A stretch of DNA of 64,000 nucleotides from Daphnia carinata. Lineage: Eukaryota; Arthropoda; Branchiopoda; Diplostraca; Daphniidae. The DNA lies in contig NC_081332.1 of assembly GCF_022539665.2 (NCBI RefSeq), positions 2,761,884-2,825,883 of the forward strand. Direction: 5' to 3'. Position numbers and translations under genes: made by a program. Of the stretch, positions 47,058-59,615 are shown piece by piece. Each line of letters starts with the position of its first letter. Position 1 is the first letter of the stretch. The notes below the pieces were generated by a model. That model had not been told where the DNA came from. It worked only from the letters and a program-made list of their open reading frames with translations, and did no database searches.

Positions 47058-49085
47058 TCAGACGGACATCAGTATAATGCTTAAATCTTTCCAGGCGTCC
47101 ATTAGATCGTGGAAATCGTCGATTGTGTCGATATTATTTCCCCCGTGAACTTCATCTGTGTTTCAAAATGAATCGCCCATTTCACATAGTTGTTTTTAGC
47201 TACTATTTTCAATAGATGGCATGACTAGAAGAAAGGTTGCAAAGTAATACCTTGAACGGCAGTCTCGGCGAAATCATCAGCTAGAGTGAGCACCGCGCCC
47301 CAGAGTTTCTTGACGACGACGTAACGTTCGGGCGTCAATCGTGGAGCGTTGATGATGTTGGAGATAAGCTGGTGGACGCAGGACCGATCAACGACGATCT
47401 CGTTCTGCAGAATCATGGTAAATGAATAATTTTATTTTTTATTTGCCAAATAACTTAAAAATATGTTGTCTAGTGATATTGTGCATACCCTAAAGTTGTG
47501 GCCAATGAACTGGGGAGATATCATGAGAGCCAATGCCATCAGAAGTGACGCTGTTGAGGCCCGACCACTTTTGTAAAGAATGTCAAAATATTTGACGACC
47601 AAATTCATGTCGATGGAACTAAGAGGTAGCAGCACGGATGAGAAAGACCGCAGTAACCAACAGTTGGGCACATCTAAGAAGAAAGAAGCACAAAACAAAG
47701 GTACCATTTATGGCATAAGGTAGAGTGTGGGAGTTTTGTTTTACTTGAAATGTAGACGAGGACTTCCAGGGAGAGAAACGGAGACCAATTTGGGATCAAG
47801 TGTAGGATGCCTATGGTTTTCGCTAATTTGAAAAACACATTGGTATGTTGCTGAAACGCACGGACGTTAAAGGCGAAATTCCAGTCGATTTGGCCTTGAA
47901 AATTTCAAATAGTTTTTATGGTTTGAAATCCGTCATCGAAAAATGAAAATGAAAAACGCTAGTCGTACCGTGGACGTTAATGGGGCCGTAGAGGAGAAGA
48001 AGGACCTTGGCCAGTTGCGCGGTGCCAATCTGGTTGGAAATGAAACCAATCCAAATAGCGCGATCGTAGTCAGTAACGCACCTATCTAGAAACAGGTAAC
48101 GAAGGTTTCGGCGTAAAAAAAGCTCGTTCTCCAAGTCTGTGCCAGGCGCATCACACACAAAGCGTGAAATCTGAAATTTTAAATACTTGTCATTTTTTCT
48201 TCTTTTTTTTACTACACTACTAAGAAGTTACCGAACGATAAAGAAACAGGCAATCGCTCATGTATGTAAAAACCTATCAAAGAAGAGAAACAATATGACC
48301 TTTCCTTCGTGTGTTAACAATTGTAAGCTGACCTTGAGGCATTCGCCCTCATCCCATCCAGCAATGAACGACTGCAACACAGCGCCAACAAAGGGGAGTG
48401 TATCAATTGGGAATGAATTGGCGGATTCTTTCTCAACCAAACGTTGAACCTAGAAATGAGTTCAATGAACGTGAGTCCGATTAAAATGTGAGGCACTATT
48501 TACCTTTTGCATAAGTTCGTGGAAGAATTTTAGCCTAAATTCGACCGTGAAAAGAAAACTAACTCGCTTAAGTAGTCGTCCGACATGTTGGCTCTGCTGG
48601 CATAGAAAATTTATATTCATTTATTCGGTTGTCAACGTTTAAGAGGCGAGAAAACTGCGTACCTGTTCAAGTAGCAGCACACTTGAAATAGGAATTTTTA
48701 TCAACAGGCGAGCGACTCTCATGGCAAATTGCTCCTCCGTAACGTAAGCATAGATAACTTTGCCTAGTGCCTTTGATGCCATCGACATTTGACTTAAATC
48801 ATTAACTGAATTCAAAAATGTACAAAATTAAATGCGTTGAAAAATGCCAAACATAATTAAAGAATTGTTACGTGAGAGACGGTGAAGAACGTAGAACATG
48901 ACCTCTTCAGTGAGTTTACCGAATAGCGAATCCTCTAAACCCGAAGCTAAATACTGATTAATCTGCATTTCGACCATCACTTTTCGTTTTTTGATAGTGG
49001 CATTAGTGAATTTAGAAAAGGCTGTATCTAAGGCATGTTTCACTGCCTTGGTAGAGCTCGCCGTTGGTTGAATCTTGTCGGTCAT
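47058..49085 (-). CDS. FBXO47: F-box protein FBXO47-like, copy B
   Basis: Same gene structure as 14499-16526 at an offset of 32559. The start at 49085 and the stop at 47058-47060 are preserved, as are the F-box-like segment (LFGKLTEEVMFYVLHRLS), GWDEGECLKV and VLLLLYGPI. I noticed only one coding difference, near 48958 (CTGGTT to CTGATT), which is synonymous on the minus strand. The copy looks intact, consistent with either a second allele or a recent paralogue. Confidence 0.8.
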
Positions 49086-51255
49086 TTTACAGGACAGTGA
49101 TGATGGAACCTCCGGAGAAGAAAGCTGACACGTTTTGCACTGAGCGCCAAGACCTTGGAGAATTGCACATCATTTCCCTTCCCTTCACCCTCGCGCCAGA
49201 ACTCTGCACGTGACTAAGCCCCTGTTGCCGAATGTTTTTACTTAGGTAATCGTGATTCTCCTCTTGATGAGATGGGATCATCCATCAACGTCCGCCGGTC
49301 TACCATCATGTTACGAAAAGTTTTTTTTTTAATTTTAATTAATATTCGAAATATCATTTGTTTTGGGAAAAAAAGTCAGCTGATATTTTCTACGAAACAG
49401 AGATGGCGTTGAATAAAGCATGGGTTTTTCCCAACCTCTAGAAACGAAAAAGTGTTTTCCATTTTACCCTGTCATTTAGCCAAAGTATTTTTCCTATTTG
49501 TGTCTCCCGTAATCAACCGTTAAATTATTTTTCTAATCCAGTTGAAAGCTTCCCTGTTATTGTAGAACAGATTCATGGGATACCAGTTACCAAGCCAATA
49601 TAAGCAAATCCGTAATCTTCTGTCATATCAGCACGAACTTTGTTCACCATACACCGAGCACGATTAGGTCTTGACTAACCTAGTTCGTGTGCGAAACAGC
49701 TATAAACCTGATGCTCTACTGATTAACTATTTCACATCGATAAACGGTAATGAGCAGTTATTTATTATTTGAACAAAAAAAAGTCGAAGCCGTTTTAGAA
49801 GGACTGCCACTTGTGAAGTTAAATTCCCATCCCGGATGTTTTTGCAAACATCCTACGCCAGGCATGTTTTATGCAATTTTTGTTTCCAAGCCTTATGAGA
49901 CCTTTCGATGGAATGAATCATTCTCGATAAGACGTATGTACGTAAGCCGTCATACCGCCTACTCGGAGTTTTAGATCACGCAGGTCGTGGCCGGTCGTGA
50001 GTCATGCTCATTGACAGGCTGCTGGTGCTTTTGATAGAAAAAGATTGAAACATTCCGTGTTGGCGAACAGGATGAAGGAAAAAGAAGGACTTTTGTCGCT
50101 CTGTCGATTAGTATATCAAAGACTACGGCAAGGAAAAATGATGTATTCCATAAATGCCAGACGCTGACAGCATGGCGGAAAGGCACTGATGTAGAGTTTT
50201 GAAGCGGTCAAGGAGATAATGCAGTTATATCGATTAACGTCTCCACGTCTAAAGAAAACGTGGAAAGCCAATATGAAGATTTTTATGCAAAGACACACAG
50301 TCCAAAGGTGCGGAAAAGAATTAAAGGCGTTTCCGTCCTTGCAGTCTGGCTAGCTGTCACGAATATCGTACATTTTTGTTTTATCATCACCGTTTTCCTT
50401 TTTGTAATTGCATCACATCAAACTGTTTAATGTCACCTTACAAGCAACTACACTATAACAAAATCTTTTTCCAGGTTGGTGCCTTTGCAGTCGATTAAAA
50501 TGCTTAAGTCGTTCACGTCTAGCGAGTTCGTCAGGTTCGGCCCGCTTGAATTTCAGCTCAGTATTTTCTTGCATAATACATGCAGCTCTGAGATGGTGGC
50601 TTCATCAGCAGAGTAATAGAGCCCTTGTTCCTACATCTCTGGCAACCACAGATAAACATAAACTATTTATTTTTAAAACCTTGTTTAGAAACAAGTCGAG
50701 AGCCTAGGAGTCGAGAATGATGGGAATGGAATTATTTATTAATTTTTTTTTTCTTGTCTACATTTGAAACATTTAGTAAAGTTGGCAACGCCGTAACTGT
50801 TGCGGCCATATTGGAGGTTTTGACAGAAGGGAAGGAAAAGCTGACTACGAGTGCCGCCCACTGCCCGATAGGTACTGGCCGTGTCGGTTTCTCCCGCGAT
50901 TCGGCACACACCAGTAGAGACAGTGTTTTATCGGGTTAGTTGGTTATTTAATCGAACGATAGCAGACGTTTCACCTAGCAATAATTTGTCATCGTCGTGC
51001 ATATAGGTGTGTCGAAAGAGTCAAGAAGAAGCGTGGAGCGTTTTTTAATTTCATCAACTCACAAGTTGTGTGTGTACCCAGTTTGTCTGTCTTCGCTGCC
51101 ATCCGAAGGGAGTATTGATTTTCGGTGTATGTGTCTGCCACAGAGAGTGTGCCAGTGCGTGTGTGTAGCCGACGCCGTGTACCACTAACAATTTAGTGCT
51201 TTTTGGTGCAATTCTCTCTTTGAAATTGCCGTTGGGATTGTAGGCCAACCTCAAA
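49086..51255. promoter_or_regulatory. FBXO47 / Syx1A divergent upstream region, copy B
   Basis: Same content as 16527-18696, including the GCGGCCATATTGG element near 50800. Only a handful of base differences were noticed (for example CGTTGC/CGTGGC near 49987). Nothing new relative to copy A. Confidence 0.35.
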
Positions 51256-54200
51256 ATGACCAAGGATAGATTAGCAGCCCTCAAAGCTGTAAGCTTACAT
51301 ACATTGTTGATTCATCTTTCATGGTTTCCCTGTAAACAGCCACTTTATTGTATCTTTTCCCATTTTTGCTGATTCAGGCTCAGAGTGAGGATGACGACAC
51401 AGGGCCAGATGATGTGGCGGTCACCGTGGAGGCCCAGGATGGATATATGGAGGCCTTCTTTGCTGAGGTAAACCACAATTTCCTTTCACATTTCTAGCGA
51501 AAGCATTTCCTGGAGCTACATAATGTCTCATTCTATATAGTTTTGTAATGAACAGGCTATTAACATAGCAAGGCCAACAGTTGAGTCAGCACTAAATATG
51601 CACCTGACCATTTTCATAATGTCTGAACACGAATAACTTTGGATGATGGTATCCCGGTAAACGAGAAAGAGAGACGAATAGGAAGGGTGGAATTCATTAG
51701 CCATAATTGTGTTTACGATAGCTCTCATTCATATTAGTAGTCGTGTCTTTTGATAGCGACGGAGAAAGTCGGCCAATAGTAGCATAATGACATAGGCGCG
51801 GTGGAGTCGTCCCTTGTTGGTCGTTGATGAATCGCAGATGGAATTGCATCAGTCCATGCATTATGGCCCCAGTCTGTCACGAAAACTGTAGGAAAAGCTT
51901 TTTTTTTCCCGTTTGTGTCTTAGTTTGCCTGTATTATTCCAAACAAACTTTTCGTCAGTGAGGCTTCCTCCCATCTACGGCTGCGCAATACACTTCTTAT
52001 CAACAAAAAAAGCCGAAAAGGAAGAAGGGAACCAACGCTTAAAGAATCTGTAGTTTGCAAGGTTGTGACGATGAACAGTTTACTGTAGGGGTAGTATTGG
52101 TAGCATAGGCGTTTGGTAATTGATCGGAAGAAGAAGATCGATCTGGCGTGAAGCTTTTGCTCGTCACGAAGGAAGGGACTAGGCTGTCTGATTTTGGTGC
52201 AAACGCTTTCAAAGCAAACGAGGGCACGAGAAGGTCGTAGGACTTTTGCGGGAGGTGGAATTCGTTTTTATGCCCACAGTCTGAAAAAGTCCGTTCTGTC
52301 ATGCCAATTTTGCTGTTTCAGCCAATGGATATCGGCCGCAAAAAGGGTGGGTGTTGGGAAAGTCGACATGCATGAGTGGGCACCCTATCGCGTTACTACG
52401 TACGTAGCCCAGTGATCAGCTCCGCGCTCCTTTTTTTTCCTCTTTCTTACACTTAATCTTTCTATGCGTCAGCATCCACAAGGCATGAAATCCCCTCAAC
52501 CACCTCGTCAAGCTTATGCAACGTCACTCTATCAAACCTTCATCTTTTGCGTCCTCTTTCAATTTTAGATCTCTTTGAAAGAAGAAATTTTTTAAAAAAC
52601 TTTCTTTCACGGGTGGTTTTCGTTTTCTTTTTGTTTGTCTGAATTGTGACGGCCTCTTACACATACTCACGCACCAGCTCCTCGTGTGCCAACTCGTAAC
52701 CTTCCCGAAGTCTGCGGACAATTTGGAATCTGGCCGAATTTCAAATAACACCCCTCACCTCATTTAGCCTTACAATGCCGAGTGTGGAATCTCAAAAGGA
52801 ACAAAAGATTCGAAAAGACGAGAAGGATTAAACAGAGTTAAATAGGGGAAGTAAAGCATTCGATCAAATTTGACCTTTTCATTCAGACTTACTGAAACGC
52901 CCTAAAGTCTCAGATTTTGTTTTGGACTCTCTTGTTGCCCAACTTCATCTCCATCCTTTTGGCTATCCTCCACCCGCGTTTATATGGGACCATCATTACC
53001 GTGCCGACGTACAATACTCAGACATACAAAAGACCTACTATCCCGCCCACCACCTCCCAAAGTGCGCTATTCGCCTTCTCATTCTGAATGTGTGTGTAGT
53101 AATGCGTGCGCCGCGTAGACAGGCGGGTGGGGTGGGTTTTGTGTGGAACCCAAAGTCACATACATGCACATCGATCGATGGCGGCAAAGAAAGAGGGTCG
53201 AGACGAGGCACCGCCAACTCCCTTTCTCTTTGCCAGCAGGACCTGAAGTCACGAAAAAGTCATAAAAAAATGGAAACCGAATGGTGGAAAAAATAAATAA
53301 ATAAACGAAAGCCAGTTGCTTAGGTCCGCATTCACTCCTTCCATCTTCTTTTCGTTTTCAATCGTCTTTTTAAAACTTTCCTCAGCTGGCCAGCTCTAGT
53401 TTTCCGTGGGGGGGGGGGGGGGGCAGTACTGAAAGGGGAAGAAGAACGATGATGATGATGTAATCGATAATCGATATTGGTAGCTCGTTTTCCTCCCTTT
53501 TTTCTTTTTGTATTATCACCGGGATTAGGGGGCTAGAAAAAAAGAGAGAAAAAGGAGCAGGAATGGATGGGTGTTAGAAGCGAGAGCGCCGATTAAAAAA
53601 AACCTAAAAGACAGTCACGTTTTAATGTGGGCTGATGAATTTTTAGTGGTCATTATTGGCTGAGATGTGATTGTCATGCACATTTGTGACAGGTGAACGA
53701 GATACGGGAGAATATAGACAAGATACAGGCCAATGTCGAAGAGGTCAAAAAGAAGCACAGTGCCATCTTATCGGCCCCGCAAACGGATGAGAGTAAGATG
53801 ATCCTATTCCCTCATGTAGCTTATTACTAATTCAATGTTTTCATGTGCAGAGGTAAAACAAGAGCTCGAGGATTTGATGGCCGATATCAAGAAAACGGCC
53901 AATAAGGTTCGATCGAAGCTGAAAGGTAAAATCAAATTAAATTGAGAAAAATGGTGAAGAATATTGAAATGATATATTATTGGTTTTATTGAAAACAGTT
54001 ATCGAACAGAACATCGAGCATGAAGAGCAGACGAACAAATCTTCGGCGGACCTGCGGATACGCAAGACGCAGCATTCGACGCTGTCTCGCAAATTCGTCG
54101 AGGTCATGACCGAATACAACCGCACCCAGACGGACTACCGCGAACGATGCAAAGGACGCATCCAACGCCAGCTGGAAATCAGTAAGAAAACGCTATAAAA

Positions 54201-56413
54201 CAATTGGCCAGTTGAGCTGCGCTGACACTTTTTTTTTGTAATTCCTTCCACAGCTGGGCGTACGACTACCAACGAAGAGCTTGAGGAGATGTTGGAGCAG
54301 GGAAATCCTGCCGTTTTTACTCAAGGCGTAAGAATTGATTGACGTCTGTTGTGAAAGTAGGAAAACAGTTTTAACAATTGTTTTTATTGTTAGATCATCA
54401 TGGAGACGCAGCAAGCCAGGCAGACGCTGGCCGACATTGAAGCTCGCCACGCCGACATTATGAAGCTGGAGAACTCGATCCGCGAGCTGCACGACATGTT
54501 TATGGACATGGCCATGCTCGTCGAGAACCAGGTACGATTACCGTCCTTACAAGAACAACAACAATTCGCAAACGACGGCTACGTGCCCTGAATTGTTGTT
54601 GATTTTGTTTTTTGTTTTGGCCAGCCTACTAGCGAACTTTTTACGTACGTGTATGAAACGTTGCGATTTAACGTCGTTTGTCTCGATGTGTCGTTGCGTT
54701 TGTAAACGTATAGGGAGAAATGATTGATCGGATCGAGTACAATGTGGAACACGCCGTCGACTACGTGCAGACGGCCACTCAAGACACGAAGAAGGCGTTG
54801 AAGTATCAAAGCAAAGCTCGACGGGTAAGTTGTCATCCATTTTCCCATTTTTTCTTATCGATTTTTCATCTTTATTTAGAAGGTACTTTACGTAGTTTCT
54901 TTCACTTTTGCCACTTTTCACGTTACTAGTTGGCATGTCTCAGAAATTTCTGTAGATTTCATATTTAACGAGTCACGACAACAAAATAGATTAAAAGTTT
55001 TTACAGCAGCCACTAGATGGGCTATGCCGAAATTTGCAGAATGCTTTATTACATTACTATCATTTAAAATATTATTATTCATTTTATTTTTGCTGTTGGT
55101 TTTTTTTATTTTATTTTTTTTTTTCGGACTTTTTTTTTTGTTTATTTATTTATTCTTTTCCCATGTAGAAAAAGATATTTATTATCATCTGCGTCAGCGT
55201 CACTCTGGTCATCGTCTTGGCAATCATCATTGGAGTTACCGTTCCTAGTTAGAAATTTCTTGTATATAATCCCCCACACACAAGACCACGTTGCGTTTTC
55301 CAGTGAAAACAACAAACAAAGAAATGTGTTAAATATTAGCAAAACAAAAATGTTTGAGGTTGAAAAACCAAACAAGTTGTGTGATGCAACGGCCTGCTGG
55401 AATCTGTTGATGGGGAACCTCCGCTGTCTGCCTCCTTTTTCAATGAAAAAAAAAAGATTACTTAATAGCATTAAACACACATTTACAAAACCGGATAACA
55501 AGACTTATGACGCGACGAGAAATAAAAGCACCCCTCCCTTCTGAATTCTTATTATTTTTTTGTTATTTTCCGCGAAATCAATTCGTTCAATCTTTTGTTT
55601 TTTTATTTTATTTCTCGCTCGCTATAGTTGAATTGCATTGTGTATGCACACAGTTTTCATCGCTATTTTATTTTAGGTTGTAATGTACTGGAATATCTTT
55701 TTTTTATTTCATTTTCGATCCAAAAATTCTTTCATGAGTGTGTCCTGCGAGTTATTTCCGAGCGCATGTATTGTGTGTGTGTGTGTTTTGTAGAAGAAGA
55801 AGGGGCTTATAGTAGGAAGCAGAAAATGAATTTCTTTCACTCTATTGATATTGGCTGTTATTTTCCTTCCTATCTTAACCTTTGCCTGTGTACATTTCTT
55901 GCTGTACATTAAAGTATAAAACAGCGACAAATTGACTGACGATAACAACTAAACCTATAGTTGAAAAGACAATTTTTTCTCTTTTCATTTTCCTTTAATA
56001 AAAAGACGCAGACGCTACTAATATCTCGGGAAACTGCCTTTTTTCTTAATTTTCTCCTTTTTAGTCGTTCGTATTCTTTCCTTGTTTCGTTTGTCGTGAC
56101 TGGAGTTCAAAAGAAAACAATTTTAGCATTTCTTCTTGTTTTGCTTCCAGTATTATCAGTAGATACCAGCAAATGTTTATTTTCTTTAAACGAGCTAACC
56201 AATCTTCTCTCTGTCTCTGTCTCTTTTTTCCGTTGTTCTTTTTCTTTTTCTATTGCCTTTGTGGTAAAACATACTCGACACCTGTCCGTGTGTGTTTTGC
56301 TCTGTTGTTACGCGTGTTGCGGATATTTGCAGAAGAAGATTATGATCATGATATGTTTGGCCATATTGGGCATCATCCTGGCCTCCACCATTGGCGGATA
56401 CTTTGGATTGTAA
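51256..56413 (+). CDS. Syx1A: Syntaxin 1A, copy B, alternative last exons
   Basis: Same nine-exon structure as copy A. First exon 51256-51288; exon 3 starts at 53693; alternative last exons at 55169-55252 (KKIFIIIC...) and 56333-56413 (KKIMIMIC...). The coding differences noticed are synonymous: GAC GAA to GAT GAG at the end of exon 3, and GTC ATT to GTT ATC at the start of exon 5. Two donors differ but stay functional (GTGAGA to GTAAGA after exon 3, GTACGA to GTAAGA after exon 5), both moving toward the consensus. The SNARE motif and Habc domain are unchanged, so the copy should encode the same protein. Confidence 0.93.
53408..53423 (+). repeat. G16 homopolymer in Syx1A intron 2, copy B
   Basis: A run of 16 G inside intron 2. 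Copy A has G5 then TG at the matching place (20849-20853). It is either a length polymorphism or a sequencing/assembly error. Confidence 0.85.
55169..55252 (+). other. Syx1A: Syx1A alternative last exon 9a, copy B
   Basis: Identical in sequence to 22594-22677, with the same phase-0 acceptor. The pyrimidine tract just upstream differs slightly between copies, in T-run lengths and TTCTTTTCCCATG versus TTTTTCTCCCGTG. The encoded anchor is unchanged. Confidence 0.85.
56333..56413 (+). other. Syx1A: Syx1A alternative last exon 9b, copy B
   Basis: Same canonical anchor exon as 23758-23838, ending GGYFGL and TAA. The first base after the stop region differs (TAATAA versus TAAGAA), with no effect on the protein. 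Confidence 0.88.
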
Positions 56414-59400
56414 TAATAAAAAAAAACGAAACAAAAAACCCACCACCTGTCCAATCAAAAGCCTCAAAAGGCTTTTCATGTCCGCCAGCCTGAATCAGAC
56501 AACGCCGAGGCAACAAAGAAAAGGCACGAACTACGTCTTCTTCGTTTCCTTCAATAACTTCAAAATCTGTTGTAAAGTAGCCAGAAAAACAAACGGCTTT
56601 TTCCTTCTTAAGCAAAAAATCGAAAAGGGCCTAACCCTGAAGTCACTCTTCATGTTGCGTTCGTTCATCTTCGATATTTTATCATTTCGAATCTTCTGTG
56701 TGTTATTGGTTTCCATTTTCCGTCACTACAAGATAAATAAGTATTCGTTTTACAGCGCCAACTCAATGGATTACTTAAAAACTGTCTTCTGTTGCTTTGG
56801 TTTCATTTCAGTTACCTAGTCCATTTCTATTAGTTCAGTCGACTGGTGTTTTTGTTCGTACTTTTTATTCTTCCTTTGTCTCTCACAATCTGTCGGCCTC
56901 CTTGTTCTCCAGTCTCCCTCACACACACACACACAATTGAGAAAATTTTTAACCAAATGAAAACATTAGTTATTACTTCATGTCCCCTCAAAGCTGCTAA
57001 ACCTGTATTTTATGGACATTTTTCGTCACGCAGTAGCCTCGATTTCAATGGTTTTTACTTTCTTTTTCTTCCCTTTTTCTGTAAGTATATAATGTTGACA
57101 CATGCATGTGAACCAGTCAGATGTTGATTCAGCTCGGTACTTATATAAATATGATGACAATGTATCTATGCATTTCCCCACACTGGAAGGAAGGGGTTTG
57201 TTACGTTTGAAACCAAAAAAAAAAATATTTACCGAGTAAAAGCTGCTACAAGTTGATGACACCAACATTTTAGGCTAAAAACTTTTTCCCTTTGTTTTCA
57301 TTAGTAGACAATTATTTAGTGCATACTACCTATTATAAACGGTTAATCATTCACTTTGTAAACAAATAAAAGTCGTCCCTAAAATAGGTAACTTTTTTTT
57401 TCCAAAACTCAAATCCCAATCGACTTCCTACGCTGCTACTGCTGCCACATATTGTGGATTTCAGTCCCCGAGTTATATTTGTTCTTCTTTCATTTTATTG
57501 TTGTTTTATTTTTCGCCACTTCATCCATTCTCCTGCTCTGTGTGTGTGGTATTAAACAAATATAATAATACAGAAAAAATAAAACAAAAAAAACACAGAC
57601 TAACCCACATCATGTCTTCCTAAATCGACTGTAAACATCGTCTGCTTCTATTCAAGAATCATCTTTCAGGTAAGAACACTACTAAGATTCTCTCTTGTCA
57701 CTTTATTTCCCCTTTTCTTGTTCGAGTTTCATACATATAAAAATTATATTGGTGCTTCCTTGTTTATGATTCTTTCATTCGAGCCTTACAGTACCGGATG
57801 AAACCAATGAATCATGCAGATTTTCTGGTTATCAAAATTTCAAAATTTCATATCATTTTTTAGTGTGTTTAGATTAACAAAATTGGCTCGTTGAGTCATG
57901 GAATTTAGATAAATGATGATGTATTGATTTTGTTACTGCTAGAAAGCGAAAGCAAAAAAAAGAGAACCTCCATCAAACTGTTGAGAAGACGACGTCATCA
58001 TGGTTTGTCTGCTAACCGTTTCGCTTTCATCCAGTGTGCTTTTCTCAGTATTTATGCTAACGCAAAATAGATCAAATGAAACCTAACCAACAAACAGAAA
58101 GCCTTAAAAAGGGAAAAAGAAAACACAAAATCCTTAGAACGTAAATTCTTAAATTCGAAAGGCACTGGAAAACTCAGTTTACTGTTTGGCTTTTGCAAGA
58201 AGTCATTCGTCATGTAGATGGCAAAGAACGCAAACCCAACCAACTGTATATAAATGCAATATTCGTATATAAGCCCATTCGGTAGAGTATTCTGTTTATT
58301 CGTCGGCCTGACATCGATCGCCGTTGCTCTCGTGACGACAACGGTGACAATAGAAAGGGGATAGGTATAAAGAGAGACCCAATCGTCAATCCTGCATGCA
58401 ACTGACAGACACACACACAGTTATGTACCACGTTACTACCACAATACTATGAAGTACGGACGCATGACTTGAAACCTCTTTTGCAATCGATCGATACTCA
58501 CATAGAAGATGAAGAGCAAAATCCATACAGTCTCGCTCGTCTTTATGGCCCTTGAGTTCTGCATTCTGGCTTTTCCTAGCCACCTCCTTCCGGGCGTTTT
58601 TCCATTCACGAGAGATTGCCACGTCACATGCGCCAGATCCTTGCTCACTCGCAAAACATTTTATATCGAAAATATCAATAGTCGTTCGTCTTCTTCTTTC
58701 CCTTATTGTTATTATTATTAATTTTTATTTCCCATTAGGATAGCTTTCTGATATACGGATCGCGCCTGCGTGGCTTAAAACGTATTAATGGTCCTGAAAA
58801 GCTCATACGAAATATATTGCTAAGGAGAAGAAATGACAAAATCAACAGAAAGGCAAAAAAATAAATCAAATTTCGATCTCAAGTTTGCTCGTGGGACCGC
58901 AAACAACTACATGCAGTTATTGTATTCGTCCATTTTTCGGTACTAGAGACACGGATGGACTTGAATCAACCGATCAATATGGTTATCCTTTGTTTGGTCG
59001 TGTACGGAAAATGGCCATAAGCGAAGACGCGATCTTCAGGTGAATGAGAAAAGGGTTCAGCAGCGACATATTTGTCCTATTCATTTATCTTTCAGTCTTT
59101 ATCCAGCAAATGGAACAGTACTCTTTCACCTTTTAACATAAAGTAGTCTTATTTCTATTTGTCATAGTCCCTTCAGCAAACAAAGGCTGGAGGGGTTTTT
59201 CCAGATTCCCCCACGTTAAAAAAATCACACATAACATGAGATGAGATATGCTTATGCAAGGTTAGTGGCCTGTCGTCCATGGTCACCACATGTGTGCGGA
59301 ATTCTGAAGATGTTGACAACGAAGTTCCAAATTATTTCTCCTAGACCTACTAAAACTTCTCGTTGTTCAGGATTGTTCCTTCTGTAACATATCTTTTGAT

Positions 59401-59559
59401 CTCTTGCGTGCTAAGAATTAAAAATGTCTCGCAACTGACATAAAACGGAACGAAAAACGAAAGGCAAAATAACAAAATCGAATCTAGCGCGTTTCTTAAC
59501 AAGTTACGCGGAACCTATTCCGCGCCCTTTACACAAGACCCCATTCACCACGGCACCAC

Positions 59560-59566
<7 letters not shown>
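56414..59566. other. Syx1A 3' region / intergenic, copy B
   Basis: Collinear with 23839-26998, with scattered substitutions and homopolymer length changes. No gene supported. Confidence 0.4.

Positions 59567-59602
<36 letters not shown>
59567..59602. repeat. (AC)18 microsatellite upstream of NAA25, copy B
   Basis: About 18 AC units, against 13 in copy A, just upstream of the NAA25 start codon. The length difference is the kind normally seen between alleles. Confidence 0.9.
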
Positions 59603-59605
<3 letters not shown>

Positions 59606-59615
59606 CACACACATC